DNA of 64,000 nucleotides, taken from JAIBJN01 sp963784175. Its GTDB lineage: Bacteria; Actinomycetota; Thermoleophilia; Gaiellales; Gaiellaceae. Under the pieces are notes generated by a model. It was not told the DNA's origin. It saw only the letters and a list, made by a program, of their open reading frames with translations, and did not search any database. Every line of letters starts with the position of its first letter. Within the stretch, counting starts at the first letter, position 1. Below, one piece after another: positions 39,397-48,579 of this stretch. The stretch lies in NCBI GenBank assembly GCA_963784175.1, contig CAWAQJ010000018.1, positions 62,001 through 126,000 of the forward strand, written 5' to 3'. The position numbers and the translations under genes were made by a program.

Positions 39397-42360
39397 ATGC
39401 GCACGGTGCACTCGGAACACACGGTGAGCGTGGGGTCCGCCGCCGAAGTGTTTACGAAACAGCGCACATTTCTCACCGCGCTCCTGGCGCTCACGCTCGT
39501 TCTCGCGGTGCCCGCGGGAAGCGCGCTCGTCGCGCCGATCTTGACCGGGCCAGGCGAGGGCGTGACGGTCAGCGAGCTGCCGCCGTTCAAGTGGGATCCC
39601 GTCGCGGGCGCCGACAAGTACGAGTTCGAGTTCGCCGCCGATACGGGCTTCAACCCTGCGACCAAGGTAACCACCAAGAACACGCGTGCCGCGCTGAAGC
39701 TCCTCGTCCCGAACGGGACCTATTACTGGCGCGTGCGCGGGGTGACGAGCGCCGGCGATGTCGGCGAGTGGTCGGACGTGCGCAGCCTCGACATGGCGTG
39801 GACGGCGCAGGCCGCGCTGCTCGCGCCGTCGAACGGCGCCACGATCACGTACCCGGACCACGCGCTCGAGCTCAGATGGGGCGCCGTTCAGGGCGCTGCG
39901 AAGTACCTCGTCAAGGTCGCGAGCGACCCCGGCCTCGGAACGCTCGTCTTCGGCGAGCCGATCGAGACGGCATCCACGCAGTTCACGCTCAACGACCCGA
40001 TGCCGCCCGGGACGTACTACTGGGGCATCACGCCCCTGAACGCGCAGGGCCACGAGGGGAACCCCTCGATCGTCGCCTCCTTCACCTGGTCCTGGCCGTC
40101 GACGTCGACGCCGACGTACAGCGACCTCGCCCCCGAGCCCGAGCTCGTCGACCCGCGCTTCTCGTGGACGCCGGTCCTCGGAGCGGCCGGCTACCAGGTC
40201 GAGGTCAACTTCTCCTCGGACTGGGCCGCCGGCTCGAAGGTCTGCTGCGACGCCATCAGCTTCCACACGCAGGCCTCCACGCTCGGCACCTCACTCTCGC
40301 CGGCCGTCGTCCTCGACAACAACACGTATTTCTGGCGCGTGCGCGCGATCGACTCCGAGGACAACGCGGGTGTCTGGAACGTCGGCCCGTCCTTCACGAA
40401 GACGTTCGACAACGTGCCGCCGGTCTCGACCCCGAGCATCAAGAACGTCCACATGCGCGACAACGCGGGCGACCCGGCGGTCGACACCGACACCGGAACC
40501 GCCGTGATCGATACGGACGTGCCCGTCATCGCGTGGGATCCCGTCATCGGCGCCTCCGGCTACACGGTGAACGTGACCGGGTTCTCGGGCGGCGTCTGCG
40601 ACTGGGCCAGCAGCGTCTGGGACACCGACACGTCCGTGCACGCCTGGACGCCGCTCGGCTGGAGCAGGGTGACCGGCTCTCCCTACCCGCCGTGGAACCC
40701 GTCCACCGACTCGAACAGAGCGCTGACCGAGGATGCCGAGTACTGCGTCCGCGTGCGCGCCTACGACCGCCCGGCCATCAACGCGGCGCCGCCCATCAAC
40801 GGCGACTGGACGTATCTCCCCGCCAACAACCAGCCCGCCTTCAAGTGGAACGGGCCTCCGGCGGCCGCAGCGTGTGGGCCGTCGTGCACGATGTCCTCCG
40901 GCAACTACAACGGCCCCATCACCGGCACGAGCGTCGGCACGATGCCGCTCTTCACCTGGGATCCGATCTCCGGCGCGGAGAGCTACTACATCCTGGTCGC
41001 GCGCGATCCGAGCTTCACGAACGTCGTCGACTTCGCCTACTCGCGCATCCCTGCCTACGCACCTCGCACCTCGGCCGGCTCGGTCGGGTATGCGGATGAG
41101 ACGACCCTCTACTACTGGGCCGTCCTGCCCGCCGACAACGCGAACGGCAGCGGCGTCTCGGCAGATCCGCTCACCAGCGGGCCGCAGAACTTCGAGAAGC
41201 AGTCGGCGCCTCCCGACCTCGTCGAGCCGATCGGCGGCGCAGTCGTCAACACGCCGGCAACGGTGTTCCAGTGGGACTCCGTGCACGACGCGCGCCGGTA
41301 CCGGCTCCAGGTGGCCGTCGACCCGTCGTTCGGGACGCTGATCGACGACGTCGAGACCGACGCGAGCTCGTACACGAGCAACACGACCTACCCGTCGGAC
41401 ACGACCCTCTACTGGCGCGTGCGCGCCGACGCCGAGGACGGCTCCGGCGCCGTCGGCCTCTCCTGGTCGGAGAGCGGCACGTTCACGAAGCAGCTGCCCA
41501 AGCCGGTCTGGGACCCGGACAACCCGACGACCGGTGGGTTCCTCCCCACCATCAAGTGGTCGACGGTGCCGGGCGCCGTCTCCTACGACCTTCACGTCGT
41601 CGAGCCGGACGGCCAGGCGCGGGACTTCCGCAACATCCCGGGGCCCGCGGGCACGTTCATCGAGATGACCGGGGTCGGCGTGTTCACGTGGACGGTGCGC
41701 GCGAACTTCCCGACCGACGGCCTTTCGACCGTCGACGGGCCCTACTCGCTGCCCAGCACGTTCACGCACACGATCCCCGAGCCGAGCGGGACGACCGAGG
41801 AGGTCGGCCTCCGCCGCCTGCTCTTGCAGTGGGATCCGCGGCCGCGCGCCGACGACTACCGCGTCCAGGTCTCCACGCGTGCGGACTTCGCCACCATCAC
41901 CGAGAACGCCACGACGCAGACCACCGCCCATGCGCCGGTGCTCACGTCCGGCGCGTACACGAACGGCGGCAGCTTCTTCTGGCGGGTCGCGATGGTCGAC
42001 GCCGACAACAACGTCGGTGACTACAGCGTCGCGCGCCCCTTCACGCTGCCCCCGATGGGGAGCGGTGGAGGCGGCACCCCGACCACGCAACGCTTCCGCG
42101 GCTCGTTCACCGGCTATCCCGTCAAGAACAGGTTCCGCACCGTCTCGCTGACCGTCCGCAACGGCGCCTTCCAGTTGGTTGCCGGCGCGAGCGTCCGCAT
42201 CTCGGGCGCCGGCGTCCGCGCCGTGACGAAGAAGACCGGCACCGGCGGCAAGGTCAGCTTCCGCCTCCGCGCGACGCGCTATCCGGGCCGCGTGTCCTTC
42301 CGGGTCACCAAGCTCGGCTTCACCGCCGCGACCTACACGCGCTCCGTCCGGCTCGGCTAG
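39397..42360 (+). CDS. Large secreted fibronectin-III-like repeat protein
   Basis: A protein of up to 987 residues with an N-terminal signal peptide (RTFLTALLALTLVLAVPAGS). Start is uncertain: ATG 39397 or GTG 39448, the latter leaving more room for the divergent promoter. About eight Ig/Fn3-like beta-sandwich units follow, each starting near FKWDPVAGADKYEFEFA or similar and ending in variants of TYYWRVRA (for example GTYYWGITPL, NTYFWRVRAI, TLYWRVRAD, SFFWRVAM). The last about 85 residues (RFRTVSLTVRNGAFQLVAGA) form a separate Ig-like domain. It is a probable adhesion or polysaccharide-binding surface protein. No cell-wall anchor motif was seen. Confidence 0.8.
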   Translation: MRTVHSEHTVSVGSAAEVFTKQRTFLTALLALTLVLAVPAGSALVAPILTGPGEGVTVSELPPFKWDPVAGADKYEFEFAADTGFNPATKVTTKNTRAALKLLVPNGTYYWRVRGVTSAGDVGEWSDVRSLDMAWTAQAALLAPSNGATITYPDHALELRWGAVQGAAKYLVKVASDPGLGTLVFGEPIETASTQFTLNDPMPPGTYYWGITPLNAQGHEGNPSIVASFTWSWPSTSTPTYSDLAPEPELVDPRFSWTPVLGAAGYQVEVNFSSDWAAGSKVCCDAISFHTQASTLGTSLSPAVVLDNNTYFWRVRAIDSEDNAGVWNVGPSFTKTFDNVPPVSTPSIKNVHMRDNAGDPAVDTDTGTAVIDTDVPVIAWDPVIGASGYTVNVTGFSGGVCDWASSVWDTDTSVHAWTPLGWSRVTGSPYPPWNPSTDSNRALTEDAEYCVRVRAYDRPAINAAPPINGDWTYLPANNQPAFKWNGPPAAAACGPSCTMSSGNYNGPITGTSVGTMPLFTWDPISGAESYYILVARDPSFTNVVDFAYSRIPAYAPRTSAGSVGYADETTLYYWAVLPADNANGSGVSADPLTSGPQNFEKQSAPPDLVEPIGGAVVNTPATVFQWDSVHDARRYRLQVAVDPSFGTLIDDVETDASSYTSNTTYPSDTTLYWRVRADAEDGSGAVGLSWSESGTFTKQLPKPVWDPDNPTTGGFLPTIKWSTVPGAVSYDLHVVEPDGQARDFRNIPGPAGTFIEMTGVGVFTWTVRANFPTDGLSTVDGPYSLPSTFTHTIPEPSGTTEEVGLRRLLLQWDPRPRADDYRVQVSTRADFATITENATTQTTAHAPVLTSGAYTNGGSFFWRVAMVDADNNVGDYSVARPFTLPPMGSGGGGTPTTQRFRGSFTGYPVKNRFRTVSLTVRNGAFQLVAGASVRISGAGVRAVTKKTGTGGKVSFRLRATRYPGRVSFRVTKLGFTAATYTRSVRLG

Positions 42361-42362
42361 AG

Positions 42363-42749
42363 CTAGCGACCGGCGACGACGGCGATCTCGACGCGGCAGC
42401 CCGAGGGCAGCGCCGCGATCTCCACCGTGGCGCGTGCCGGGTACGGCTCGCTCAGGTGGCTGGCGTAGACCTCGTTCATCGGCTGGAAATCGTCCAGTTC
42501 GATCAGGAAGATCGACGTCATCAGCACTTTGTCGAGGCTCGACCCGGCCTCCTCGAGGATCGCCGCGAGATTCTTCATCACCTGCTGGGTCTGCTCGACG
42601 ATGCCGCCCTCGACCACCTGGCCCGCCGCCGGGTCGATGCCGAGCTGCCCGGAGACGAAGACGAGGTCGCCCGCGACGATGCCCTGCGAGTAGGGCGCTC
42701 CCTGGAAGGGCGCCGGGGCCCGGTCGGTGCGTACGGCCTGCTTTTCCAT
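42363..42749 (-). CDS. ridA: RidA-family enamine/imine deaminase
   Basis: A 128-residue protein from ATG 42749. Signature elements of RidA/YjgF are present: APAPFQGAPYSQGIVAGDLV, VFVSGQLGIDPAAGQV, NLAAILEEAGSSLDKVL, and the conserved Arg/Glu region PYPARATVEIAALPSGCRVE. RidA hydrolyses reactive enamines made by PLP enzymes. It is directly downstream of murA with 2 nt between the coding regions, so it is likely co-transcribed. Confidence 0.92.
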   Translation of the reverse strand: MEKQAVRTDRAPAPFQGAPYSQGIVAGDLVFVSGQLGIDPAAGQVVEGGIVEQTQQVMKNLAAILEEAGSSLDKVLMTSIFLIELDDFQPMNEVYASHLSEPYPARATVEIAALPSGCRVEIAVVAGR

Positions 42750-42751
42750 GC

Positions 42752-44032
42752 CTATCCCTCCACCCGTTCGATGCTGGCACCGAGCGCCCGCAGGCGCTCG
42801 TCGATCCGCTCGTAGCCCCTGTCGATCTGCCCGATGTTCCCGATCGTCGAGCGCCCCTCCGCGCACAGGCTCGCGATCAGCATCGCCATGCCCGCGCGGA
42901 TGTCGGGGCTCTCCATGCGCTCGCCGTAGAGGCGGGCGGGCCCGCTGACGACGGCGCGATGGGGATCACACAGGATGATCCTCGCCCCCATGTTCACGAG
43001 CTTGTCCACGAAGAAGAGGCGGTTCTCGAACATCTTCTCGAAGATCAGCACGGTGCCCTTCGCCTGCGTCGCGACCGCGAGGGCGATGGAGGTCAGGTCG
43101 GCCGGGAACGCCGGCCACGGGCCGTCCTCGATCTTCGGGATCTGCGCGCCAAGGTCGTCCTTGATCACGAGCTCCTGACCGCCGGGCACGCGCACGGACG
43201 TCCCCTCGGCGTGGCACTCGATCCCCAGACGCTCGAACCCGTGCCACACACCTGCGAGGTGCTCGTGCACGACGTCCTCGATGACGATCTCGCCGTCGGT
43301 CACCGCGCCAAGGCCGACGAAGCTCGCGACCTCGATGTGGTCAGGGCAGATGTGCCATTCGCCGCCGCCGAGGCGGTCGACGCCGTGCACGTGAAGGACG
43401 TTCGACCCGATGCCCTCGATGCGCGCCCCGAGCGCGACGAGGAAGTTGCAGAGGTCCTGGACGTGCGGCTCGCAGGCGGCGTTGGTGATCGTGGTCTCGC
43501 CGGCGGCGAGCACCGCCGCCGTGACGGCGTTCTCCGTGCCGGTCACCGAGGCCTCGTCGAGGAAGATGCGCGCGCCGACGAGCCCGTTCGCCTTCATGTG
43601 CAGCCGGCGGTCGGCCTGGATCTCGGCGCCGAGGCGCGCGAAGGCGTGGATGTGCGTGTCCAGCCGACGCCGCCCGATGACATCGCCGCCCGGCGGCGGG
43701 ACGATCGCCTCGCCCCAGCGGGCGAGCAGCGGTCCGGCCAGGAGGATCGACGCACGGATCCGCGTGCAGAGCTCGGCGTCGAGCTCGTGCTTGCGCACGT
43801 CCTCGGCGACGATCCGCACGCGCCCCCCGCCCTGGCGCTCGACCTCGACTCCGAGGTCGGCGACCAGGTCGAGCATCGTCTCGACGTCCCTGATCGCCGG
43901 GACGTTCGTCAGCGTCACGGGCTCCTCGGTGAGGAGCGCGGCCGCGACGATCGGCAGGGCGGCGTTCTTGTTCCCGGCGGCACGGACCGATCCGCGCAGC
44001 GGACGTCCACCTTCAATGACGAAGGACTCCAT
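42752..44032 (-). CDS. murA: UDP-N-acetylglucosamine 1-carboxyvinyltransferase, fosfomycin-insensitive type
   Basis: A 426-residue enzyme for the first committed step of peptidoglycan synthesis. ATG 44032 (MESFVIEGGRPLRGSVRAAG) fits the family N-terminus; GTG 44062 is possible. Catalytic features include GNKNAALPI near the start and the active-site loop PPPGGDVIGRRRLDTH, where Asp117 replaces the Cys that fosfomycin alkylates in most MurA proteins. Asp at this place is known from Mycobacterium tuberculosis and Chlamydia and gives intrinsic resistance. Fully aligned otherwise. Confidence 0.94.
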   Translation of the reverse strand: MESFVIEGGRPLRGSVRAAGNKNAALPIVAAALLTEEPVTLTNVPAIRDVETMLDLVADLGVEVERQGGGRVRIVAEDVRKHELDAELCTRIRASILLAGPLLARWGEAIVPPPGGDVIGRRRLDTHIHAFARLGAEIQADRRLHMKANGLVGARIFLDEASVTGTENAVTAAVLAAGETTITNAACEPHVQDLCNFLVALGARIEGIGSNVLHVHGVDRLGGGEWHICPDHIEVASFVGLGAVTDGEIVIEDVVHEHLAGVWHGFERLGIECHAEGTSVRVPGGQELVIKDDLGAQIPKIEDGPWPAFPADLTSIALAVATQAKGTVLIFEKMFENRLFFVDKLVNMGARIILCDPHRAVVSGPARLYGERMESPDIRAGMAMLIASLCAEGRSTIGNIGQIDRGYERIDERLRALGASIERVEG

Positions 44033-44119
44033 CAGTGTGTTTGCGACAAGGGTCTCGGGCACGAAGTCAGCGTTGCTCGGACGTCCGAAGCGACCGAGGA
44101 GGCTATCCTAAACGGCCCT

Positions 44120-44689
44120 ATGGAGGTCACCCGCGACCGGGCCTGGGAGACGCTCACCCTTTACACGAAGAGCGAGGCGCTTCTCCGCCATGCGCTCGCG
44201 GTCGAGGCCTGCGTCGGCTTCTACGCGCGCGAGCAGGGAGAGGACGAAGAGCTTTGGCGCGCGGTCGCGCTCCTGCACGACTTCGACTACGAGATGCACC
44301 CCACGCTCGACCAGCACCCGCAGGACGGCGCGCCCATCCTCCGGGAGGAAGGCTGGCCCGACGAGGTCGTCGAGGCGGTGCTCTCGCACGCCGAGCACCT
44401 GGAGATCCCGCGCGACACGCCGCTGAAGAAGACGTTGTTCGCCTGCGACGAGCTGGCCGGCTTCGTCCACGCCTGCGGCCTGGTGCGGCCGGACGGGATC
44501 GAGACGCTCGAGCCGAAGTCGGTGAAGAAGAAGCTCAAGCAGCCTTCCTTCGCTGCCGGTGTCCACCGCGACGAGGTCTACGCGGGCGCCGAGCTCGTCG
44601 GCCTCGAGCTCGACGACCACATCCGCAACGTCGTCACGGCGATGCGCCCGATCGCGGGGCAGCTCGGCCTGCGGACCGAAGCCGCCTAG
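44120..44689 (+). CDS. HD-domain phosphohydrolase-like protein
   Basis: A 189-residue protein starting MEVTRDRAWETLTLYTKS. An HD motif lies in ELWRAVALLHDFDYEMHPTL, preceded by the His of SEALLRHALAVEA and followed by VLSHAEHLEIPRD, a typical metal site of HD hydrolases. Members cleave nucleotides, or are stand-alone HDIG proteins of unknown substrate. The gene is divergent from murA and is followed by a GNAT gene with 5 nt between, so the two are probably co-transcribed. Confidence 0.85.
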   Translation: MEVTRDRAWETLTLYTKSEALLRHALAVEACVGFYAREQGEDEELWRAVALLHDFDYEMHPTLDQHPQDGAPILREEGWPDEVVEAVLSHAEHLEIPRDTPLKKTLFACDELAGFVHACGLVRPDGIETLEPKSVKKKLKQPSFAAGVHRDEVYAGAELVGLELDDHIRNVVTAMRPIAGQLGLRTEAA

Positions 44690-44694
44690 CCGCC

Positions 44695-45189
44695 GTGTCC
44701 GTGCGAACCCGTTCCCCGCGGCCGGAGGATGCCGAGGCGATCGCACGCATCTACAACGAGGGCATCGCCGACCGGCTGGCCACCTTCGAGACACGCGAGC
44801 GGACGGCTGCGGACATCGAAACGTGGCTCGGCGAAGGCTTCCCGCTCGTGGTCGTGGAGGGCGAGGAGGGCGCCGTCCTCGCCTGGGCCTCCGCCCCGCC
44901 GTACCGGGCTCACCGCGATGCCTACCGGGGCGTGGGCGACTTCTCGGTCTACGTCGCGCGTGAGGCGCGCGGGCGGGGCGCCGGTCGCATCGCGCTGGAG
45001 GCGCTGGCCTCAGAGGCCCGCGCGCGCGGCTTCTGGAAGCTCGTCGGCCGGATCTTCCCGGAGAACGAGGCGAGCCTTGCCCTCTGCAGGAAGCTCGGCT
45101 TCCGCGAGGTCGGCGTCTACAGACGCCACGCCCGACTCGACGGCGTGTGGCGCGACGTCGTCGTCGTCGAGCTCCTGCTCGAGGACTAG
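44695..45189 (+). CDS. GNAT acetyltransferase, phosphinothricin/arsinothricin acetyltransferase-like
   Basis: A 164-residue enzyme with a GTG start (VSVRTRSPRPEDAEAIARIY). The family pattern IYNEGIADRLATFETRERTA and the acetyl-CoA loop VAREARGRGAGRIALEAL are clear, ending in CRKLGFREVGVYRRHARLDG. This resembles the Pat/Bar/ArsN1 group, which acetylates amino-acid-like toxins such as phosphinothricin or arsinothricin. It directly follows the HD gene. Real substrate unknown. Confidence 0.87.
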   Translation: MSVRTRSPRPEDAEAIARIYNEGIADRLATFETRERTAADIETWLGEGFPLVVVEGEEGAVLAWASAPPYRAHRDAYRGVGDFSVYVAREARGRGAGRIALEALASEARARGFWKLVGRIFPENEASLALCRKLGFREVGVYRRHARLDGVWRDVVVVELLLED

Positions 45190-45207
45190 ACGGCCTGGGC
45201 GCCCGGG

Positions 45208-46257
45208 CTAAAGCCCCCGAACGAGTCGTTCGAGATCGTCCTCGCTCGTCCAGAACCCGCAGGACGCGCGCACGAGGCCCGTGCCCGGGAGGTCGCGCAC
45301 GACGACGCCTGCCTCGGCCAGGCTCGCGACCAGTGCCGGCGGGTCCTCGGCGCGCCAGGCGACGAGCGTGGCCTGAGCGGGCTCCGTCACCACGTCGGCC
45401 CCCCGCTCGAGCAGCAGCGCCCGGCACCGCTCTGCGGCCTCCCGCGCACGGGCGAAGCGCTCCTCCCCCGCGTCCGTCATGAAGCCGAAGGAGGCGAGCA
45501 TGCCCGCGACAGAGGAGACCGGGGTCCACGAGCCCTCGAAGCGGCCCGCACCCTCGACGAGCTCGTAGTCGGGAAGCTGCCAGGAGAAGTAGGACGGGAA
45601 CGCGACTCGGCTCTTCTCGACCCGGTCAGGATGGACATAGAGCGCGCCCGTCGCCGCGGGGCCGAGAAGCCATTTCTGCGCGGACACCGTGTAGAAGTCG
45701 CACCCGAGCTCCCGGACATCGACGGGAATCGTCCCGGCCGCCTGTGCGCCGTCGACGAGGAGCGGGATCCCTCGCCCGGCGAGCTCGGCGACCGGCAGCA
45801 CGACGCCTGTGAGCCAGGACACGTGCGAGATCGCGACTAGTCGGGTCTGCGGCGTGATCTGAGCCTCGAGGGCAGGCAGGAGGTCGGCGGCGGGAAGGTC
45901 CCGGATGGCCGCGATGCGGAGCGTCGCGCCCGAGGCGACGAGGCCGCCGAAGAGCCCGGGATGCTCGGAGTCGGTCGTGACGACCTCGTCCCCAGGCCCG
46001 ATCCCGAGCCCGCCGATCGCAATGTTGCACCCCTCCGTCGTCGACGTCGTCAGCGCGACGCACCCCTTCCCCGCGCCGATGAGCCCGGCGAACGCCTCGC
46101 GGAGCCGTTCGCGGTCGGCGAGGGCCTGCTCGAAGTACGGGCGGTTGGAGCGCCCCTCCTCGAGCTCACGCCGGTGGACGGCCTCCATCGCCTCCACGGT
46201 CGCGCGCGGGAGCGGTCCGAACGTTCCTGCGTTCAGATAGGCGTAGCGATCGAGCAC
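45208..46257 (-). CDS. Class V aminotransferase / cysteine desulfurase-like PLP enzyme
   Basis: A 349-residue PLP protein starting YAYLNAGTFGPLPRATVEAM. The Schiff-base Lys lies in FYTVSAQKWLLGPAATGALY, and the PLP Asp in IPLLVDGAQAAGTIPVD. TTSTTEGCNIAIGGLGI is the phosphate-binding region. It is of the isopenicillin-N-epimerase-like branch, and lacks the NifS/SufS flexible-loop Cys pattern, so desulfurase activity is unlikely. Downstream of it are only convergent genes. Confidence 0.85.
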   Translation of the reverse strand: MLDRYAYLNAGTFGPLPRATVEAMEAVHRRELEEGRSNRPYFEQALADRERLREAFAGLIGAGKGCVALTTSTTEGCNIAIGGLGIGPGDEVVTTDSEHPGLFGGLVASGATLRIAAIRDLPAADLLPALEAQITPQTRLVAISHVSWLTGVVLPVAELAGRGIPLLVDGAQAAGTIPVDVRELGCDFYTVSAQKWLLGPAATGALYVHPDRVEKSRVAFPSYFSWQLPDYELVEGAGRFEGSWTPVSSVAGMLASFGFMTDAGEERFARAREAAERCRALLLERGADVVTEPAQATLVAWRAEDPPALVASLAEAGVVVRDLPGTGLVRASCGFWTSEDDLERLVRGL

Positions 46258-46277
46258 GGGCAGGCCGCTTCGGACGG

Positions 46278-47003
46278 CTACGAGGTCGATGCGACCACCG
46301 CCTCGACCGGGGCGTGGTCCGAGAGGACGAGCCCGTTCGTCCTGTGCCGCTCCTCGGGCCAGGTGTCGGGCCCACGCTCGAGCTCGAAGCCGCGCACGAG
46401 CACCTGGTCGACGCCGTCGATCGGTTCGCTGAAGCCGGGGACGGCGTGGCGCCTGACGTTGAAGTCTCCGCAGAGGACGCAGGGCTCGTCACCCGCGAGG
46501 AACGAGGCTGCGCGGTCGATCTCCGCGCCGACCAGGAGCGGGTCCGGGTCGTTGGAAGCGTGCAGGTTTGCGACGAGCACGCGCCCGCGGCCGCTCTCCA
46601 GCTCGAGCGAGTGGCAGACGCGGGTGTGCGCGCCCAGCACACGGTCCCTGCGCGAGAGCTCCGGGTTGAGGACGATCCGGCGGTGGCGCCCCGTCTCGAA
46701 GTGCGGGTTCACGAGCAGCGCGTTCGCCTGGCCTGTGACGCTGGAGCGAAACCGCTCCGGGTCGGCGTTCGTCACGTGGCGGGCCAGCGGGCCGAGCAGG
46801 GCCGGCATGGTCATCGCCCAGGACGCCTGCATGCCGCTCCAGTGCTCGAGGCGCCGCACGGCCCACAGCGGCACCTCCTGGAGCGCGACGAGATCTGGCG
46901 CGTCACCGGTGACGAGCCGCACCATCTCCTCCAGGTAGAGCTTGGAAGTCGGCGGGTGCGTCCTCCCGTGGTACACGTTCCAGGTACGGACGAGGAGGCG
47001 CAC
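46278..47003 (-). CDS. Endonuclease/exonuclease/phosphatase-family protein
   Basis: A 241-residue protein with a GTG start (RLLVRTWNVYHGRTHPPTSK). The EEP catalytic set is complete by eye: WNVYHGR, DLVALQEVPLWAV, VANLHASNDPDPL, CVLCGDFNVRRHAVPGF and LVLSDHAPVEAVV. No signal peptide was seen, so it may be cytoplasmic. Members include sphingomyelinases, inositol phosphatases and nucleases; the substrate is not clear. It lies 20 nt upstream of the aminotransferase gene. Confidence 0.87.
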   Translation of the reverse strand: MRLLVRTWNVYHGRTHPPTSKLYLEEMVRLVTGDAPDLVALQEVPLWAVRRLEHWSGMQASWAMTMPALLGPLARHVTNADPERFRSSVTGQANALLVNPHFETGRHRRIVLNPELSRRDRVLGAHTRVCHSLELESGRGRVLVANLHASNDPDPLLVGAEIDRAASFLAGDEPCVLCGDFNVRRHAVPGFSEPIDGVDQVLVRGFELERGPDTWPEERHRTNGLVLSDHAPVEAVVASTS

Positions 47004-47024
47004 GCGGCTCTAGTCTAGAGAGCC

Positions 47025-47324
47025 ATGCCCGGGCGTTTCGTGGAACTGGCGACCCGACAGATCGACCTCTTCGCGTCCGAGCACGAGGACCTCCTGCGCG
47101 ACTGCCAGACCGCGCTCGACGCCTACAACACCGCTCCGCGCGACGAGGCGGAGGAGCTCTACGGCGACTACATCGACCGCGTGGACCTGGCCCGGGACGC
47201 CCTCCTCGAGTACCGCGACACCTACGCGAGGACGCTCGACGCCGACGCCGCGGAGGAGTACGAAGCGGTCTTCAACCAGCTCGTCCGCAAGCGCCTGCCG
47301 AGCCTCGGGCTCGAGCTCGATTGA
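47025..47324 (+). CDS. Hypothetical helical protein
   Basis: A 99-residue protein starting MPGRFVELATRQIDLFASE. It is almost all helical and strongly acidic (EEAEELYGDYIDRVDLARDA-type sequence), with no Cys and no transmembrane helix. The stop overlaps the frame of the following subtilase slightly, though that gene's own start is later. Common in actinobacteria as an uncharacterised protein; no function is known to me. Confidence 0.65.
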   Translation: MPGRFVELATRQIDLFASEHEDLLRDCQTALDAYNTAPRDEAEELYGDYIDRVDLARDALLEYRDTYARTLDADAAEEYEAVFNQLVRKRLPSLGLELD

Positions 47325-47395
47325 GCGCGATTCGTCACGAGCGGATCGGGGTACGTTTTCTGGCGCCGTTCGTCCCTTCGCCCAGGAGGAGATCC

Positions 47396-48535
47396 ATGCG
47401 CAGGCTCTTGCTCGTCGCCACCGTGCTCGGCGTCGCTCTCGCCGTGGCCGGAGGTGCTCAGGCCCGTGTCGTCCCGGGTCAGTACATCGTCGTCCTCAAG
47501 TCAGACACGCGCTCGGCCGTCGTGGCCAACGCGCACGCGCGCTCCGCAGGAGCGCGCATCCTGGCGGTCTACGGCGCCGCGCTCAAAGGGTATGCGGCCC
47601 GCCTGACACCCGCCCAGCTCGCGGCCGTCCGCGCCGACCCGCGGGTCGCCTTCGTCGAGGCGGACCGCACCGTGTCGCTCTCGACGACGCAGACGAATGC
47701 GACGTGGGGCCTCGACCGCATCGACCAGCGCTCGCGGCCGCTCAGCACGACGTACACGTACTTCAACACCGGCGCCGGAGTGCGCGCCTACATCATCGAC
47801 ACTGGAATCCGCTTCTCGCACTCCCAGTTCGGCGGTCGCGCCTCCAGCGGCTTCGACGCCGTCGACGGCGGAAGCGCCGACGACTGCCACGGCCACGGGA
47901 CGCATGTGGCCGGGACGGTCGGGGGCTCGACCTACGGCGTCGCCAAGGGCGTCAGCCTCATCGGCGTTCGCGTCCTCAACTGCAGCGGCAGCGGGACGAA
48001 CTCGGGCGTCATCGCCGGCGTCAACTGGGTGACGGGCAACCACCAGGCAGGCCAGCCCGCCGTGGCGAACATGAGCCTCGGCGGCGGGGCCAGCTCGGCG
48101 CTCGACACCGCCGTGCGCAACTCCATCGCCGACGGCGTCAGCTACGCGGTCGCCGCGGGGAACGGCAACGCGCTGGGCATCGCTCAGAACGCGTGCAACT
48201 CCTCCCCGGCCCGCGTCACCGAGGCGATGACGATCAGCGCGACGGACTCGAGCGACCGCAAGGCCTCGTGGGCCAACTACGGGAACTGCGTCGACTGGTT
48301 CGCACCGGGCGTCTCGATCACATCGGCCTGGTACAACAGCAACACCGCCACGAGGACGATCAGCGGCACCTCGATGGCGACGCCGCACACGGCCGGAGTG
48401 GCGGCGCTCTACCTGCAGAGCAATCCGTCCGCGACGGCGTCGAGTGTCCGCACCGCGCTCTTCAACCTGACGACCAAGGGCATCGTCACGTCGTCGTCGA
48501 CGACGAACAACCACCTTCTGTTCACCAACTTCTAG
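47396..48535 (+). CDS. Secreted subtilisin-family serine protease (S8)
   Basis: A 379-residue preproenzyme. ATG 47396 is chosen for AGGAGGAG upstream and a signal peptide (RRLLLVATVLGVALAVAGG). An I9 inhibitor propeptide is at about 25-100 (GQYIVVLKSDTRSAVVANAH). The triad is intact: Asp in AYIIDTGIRFSHS, His in DDCHGHGTHVAGTVGG, Ser in ISGTSMATPHTAGVAALYL. It resembles proteinase-K-type (aqualysin) proteases with possible disulfides (NACNSSP, YGNCVDW). It is exported and probably feeds on protein. Confidence 0.93.
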   Translation: MRRLLLVATVLGVALAVAGGAQARVVPGQYIVVLKSDTRSAVVANAHARSAGARILAVYGAALKGYAARLTPAQLAAVRADPRVAFVEADRTVSLSTTQTNATWGLDRIDQRSRPLSTTYTYFNTGAGVRAYIIDTGIRFSHSQFGGRASSGFDAVDGGSADDCHGHGTHVAGTVGGSTYGVAKGVSLIGVRVLNCSGSGTNSGVIAGVNWVTGNHQAGQPAVANMSLGGGASSALDTAVRNSIADGVSYAVAAGNGNALGIAQNACNSSPARVTEAMTISATDSSDRKASWANYGNCVDWFAPGVSITSAWYNSNTATRTISGTSMATPHTAGVAALYLQSNPSATASSVRTALFNLTTKGIVTSSSTTNNHLLFTNF

Positions 48536-48546
48536 AGGCCCGCGAC

Positions 48547-48579
48547 GAGCGGGGCCGGGCGACGAGCTCGGCCCCGCTC
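48547..48579 (+). terminator. Hairpin terminator of the subtilase gene
   Basis: A perfect 11-bp stem GAGCGGGGCCG / CGGCCCCGCTC with an 11-nt loop, 11 nt after the subtilase stop. No T-run follows, as is frequent in GC-rich actinobacteria. Confidence 0.65.

Noticed and set aside
42434..44119. Long plus-strand frame running through murA and ridA into the HD gene
   Set aside because: Only the part from 44120 has homology; the rest is the antisense shadow of murA and ridA.
45208..46257. Cysteine desulfurase (SufS/IscS)
   Set aside because: The PLP Lys is present, but the Cys loop of desulfurases is not visible and no suf/isc genes are nearby; annotated as class V aminotransferase-like only.
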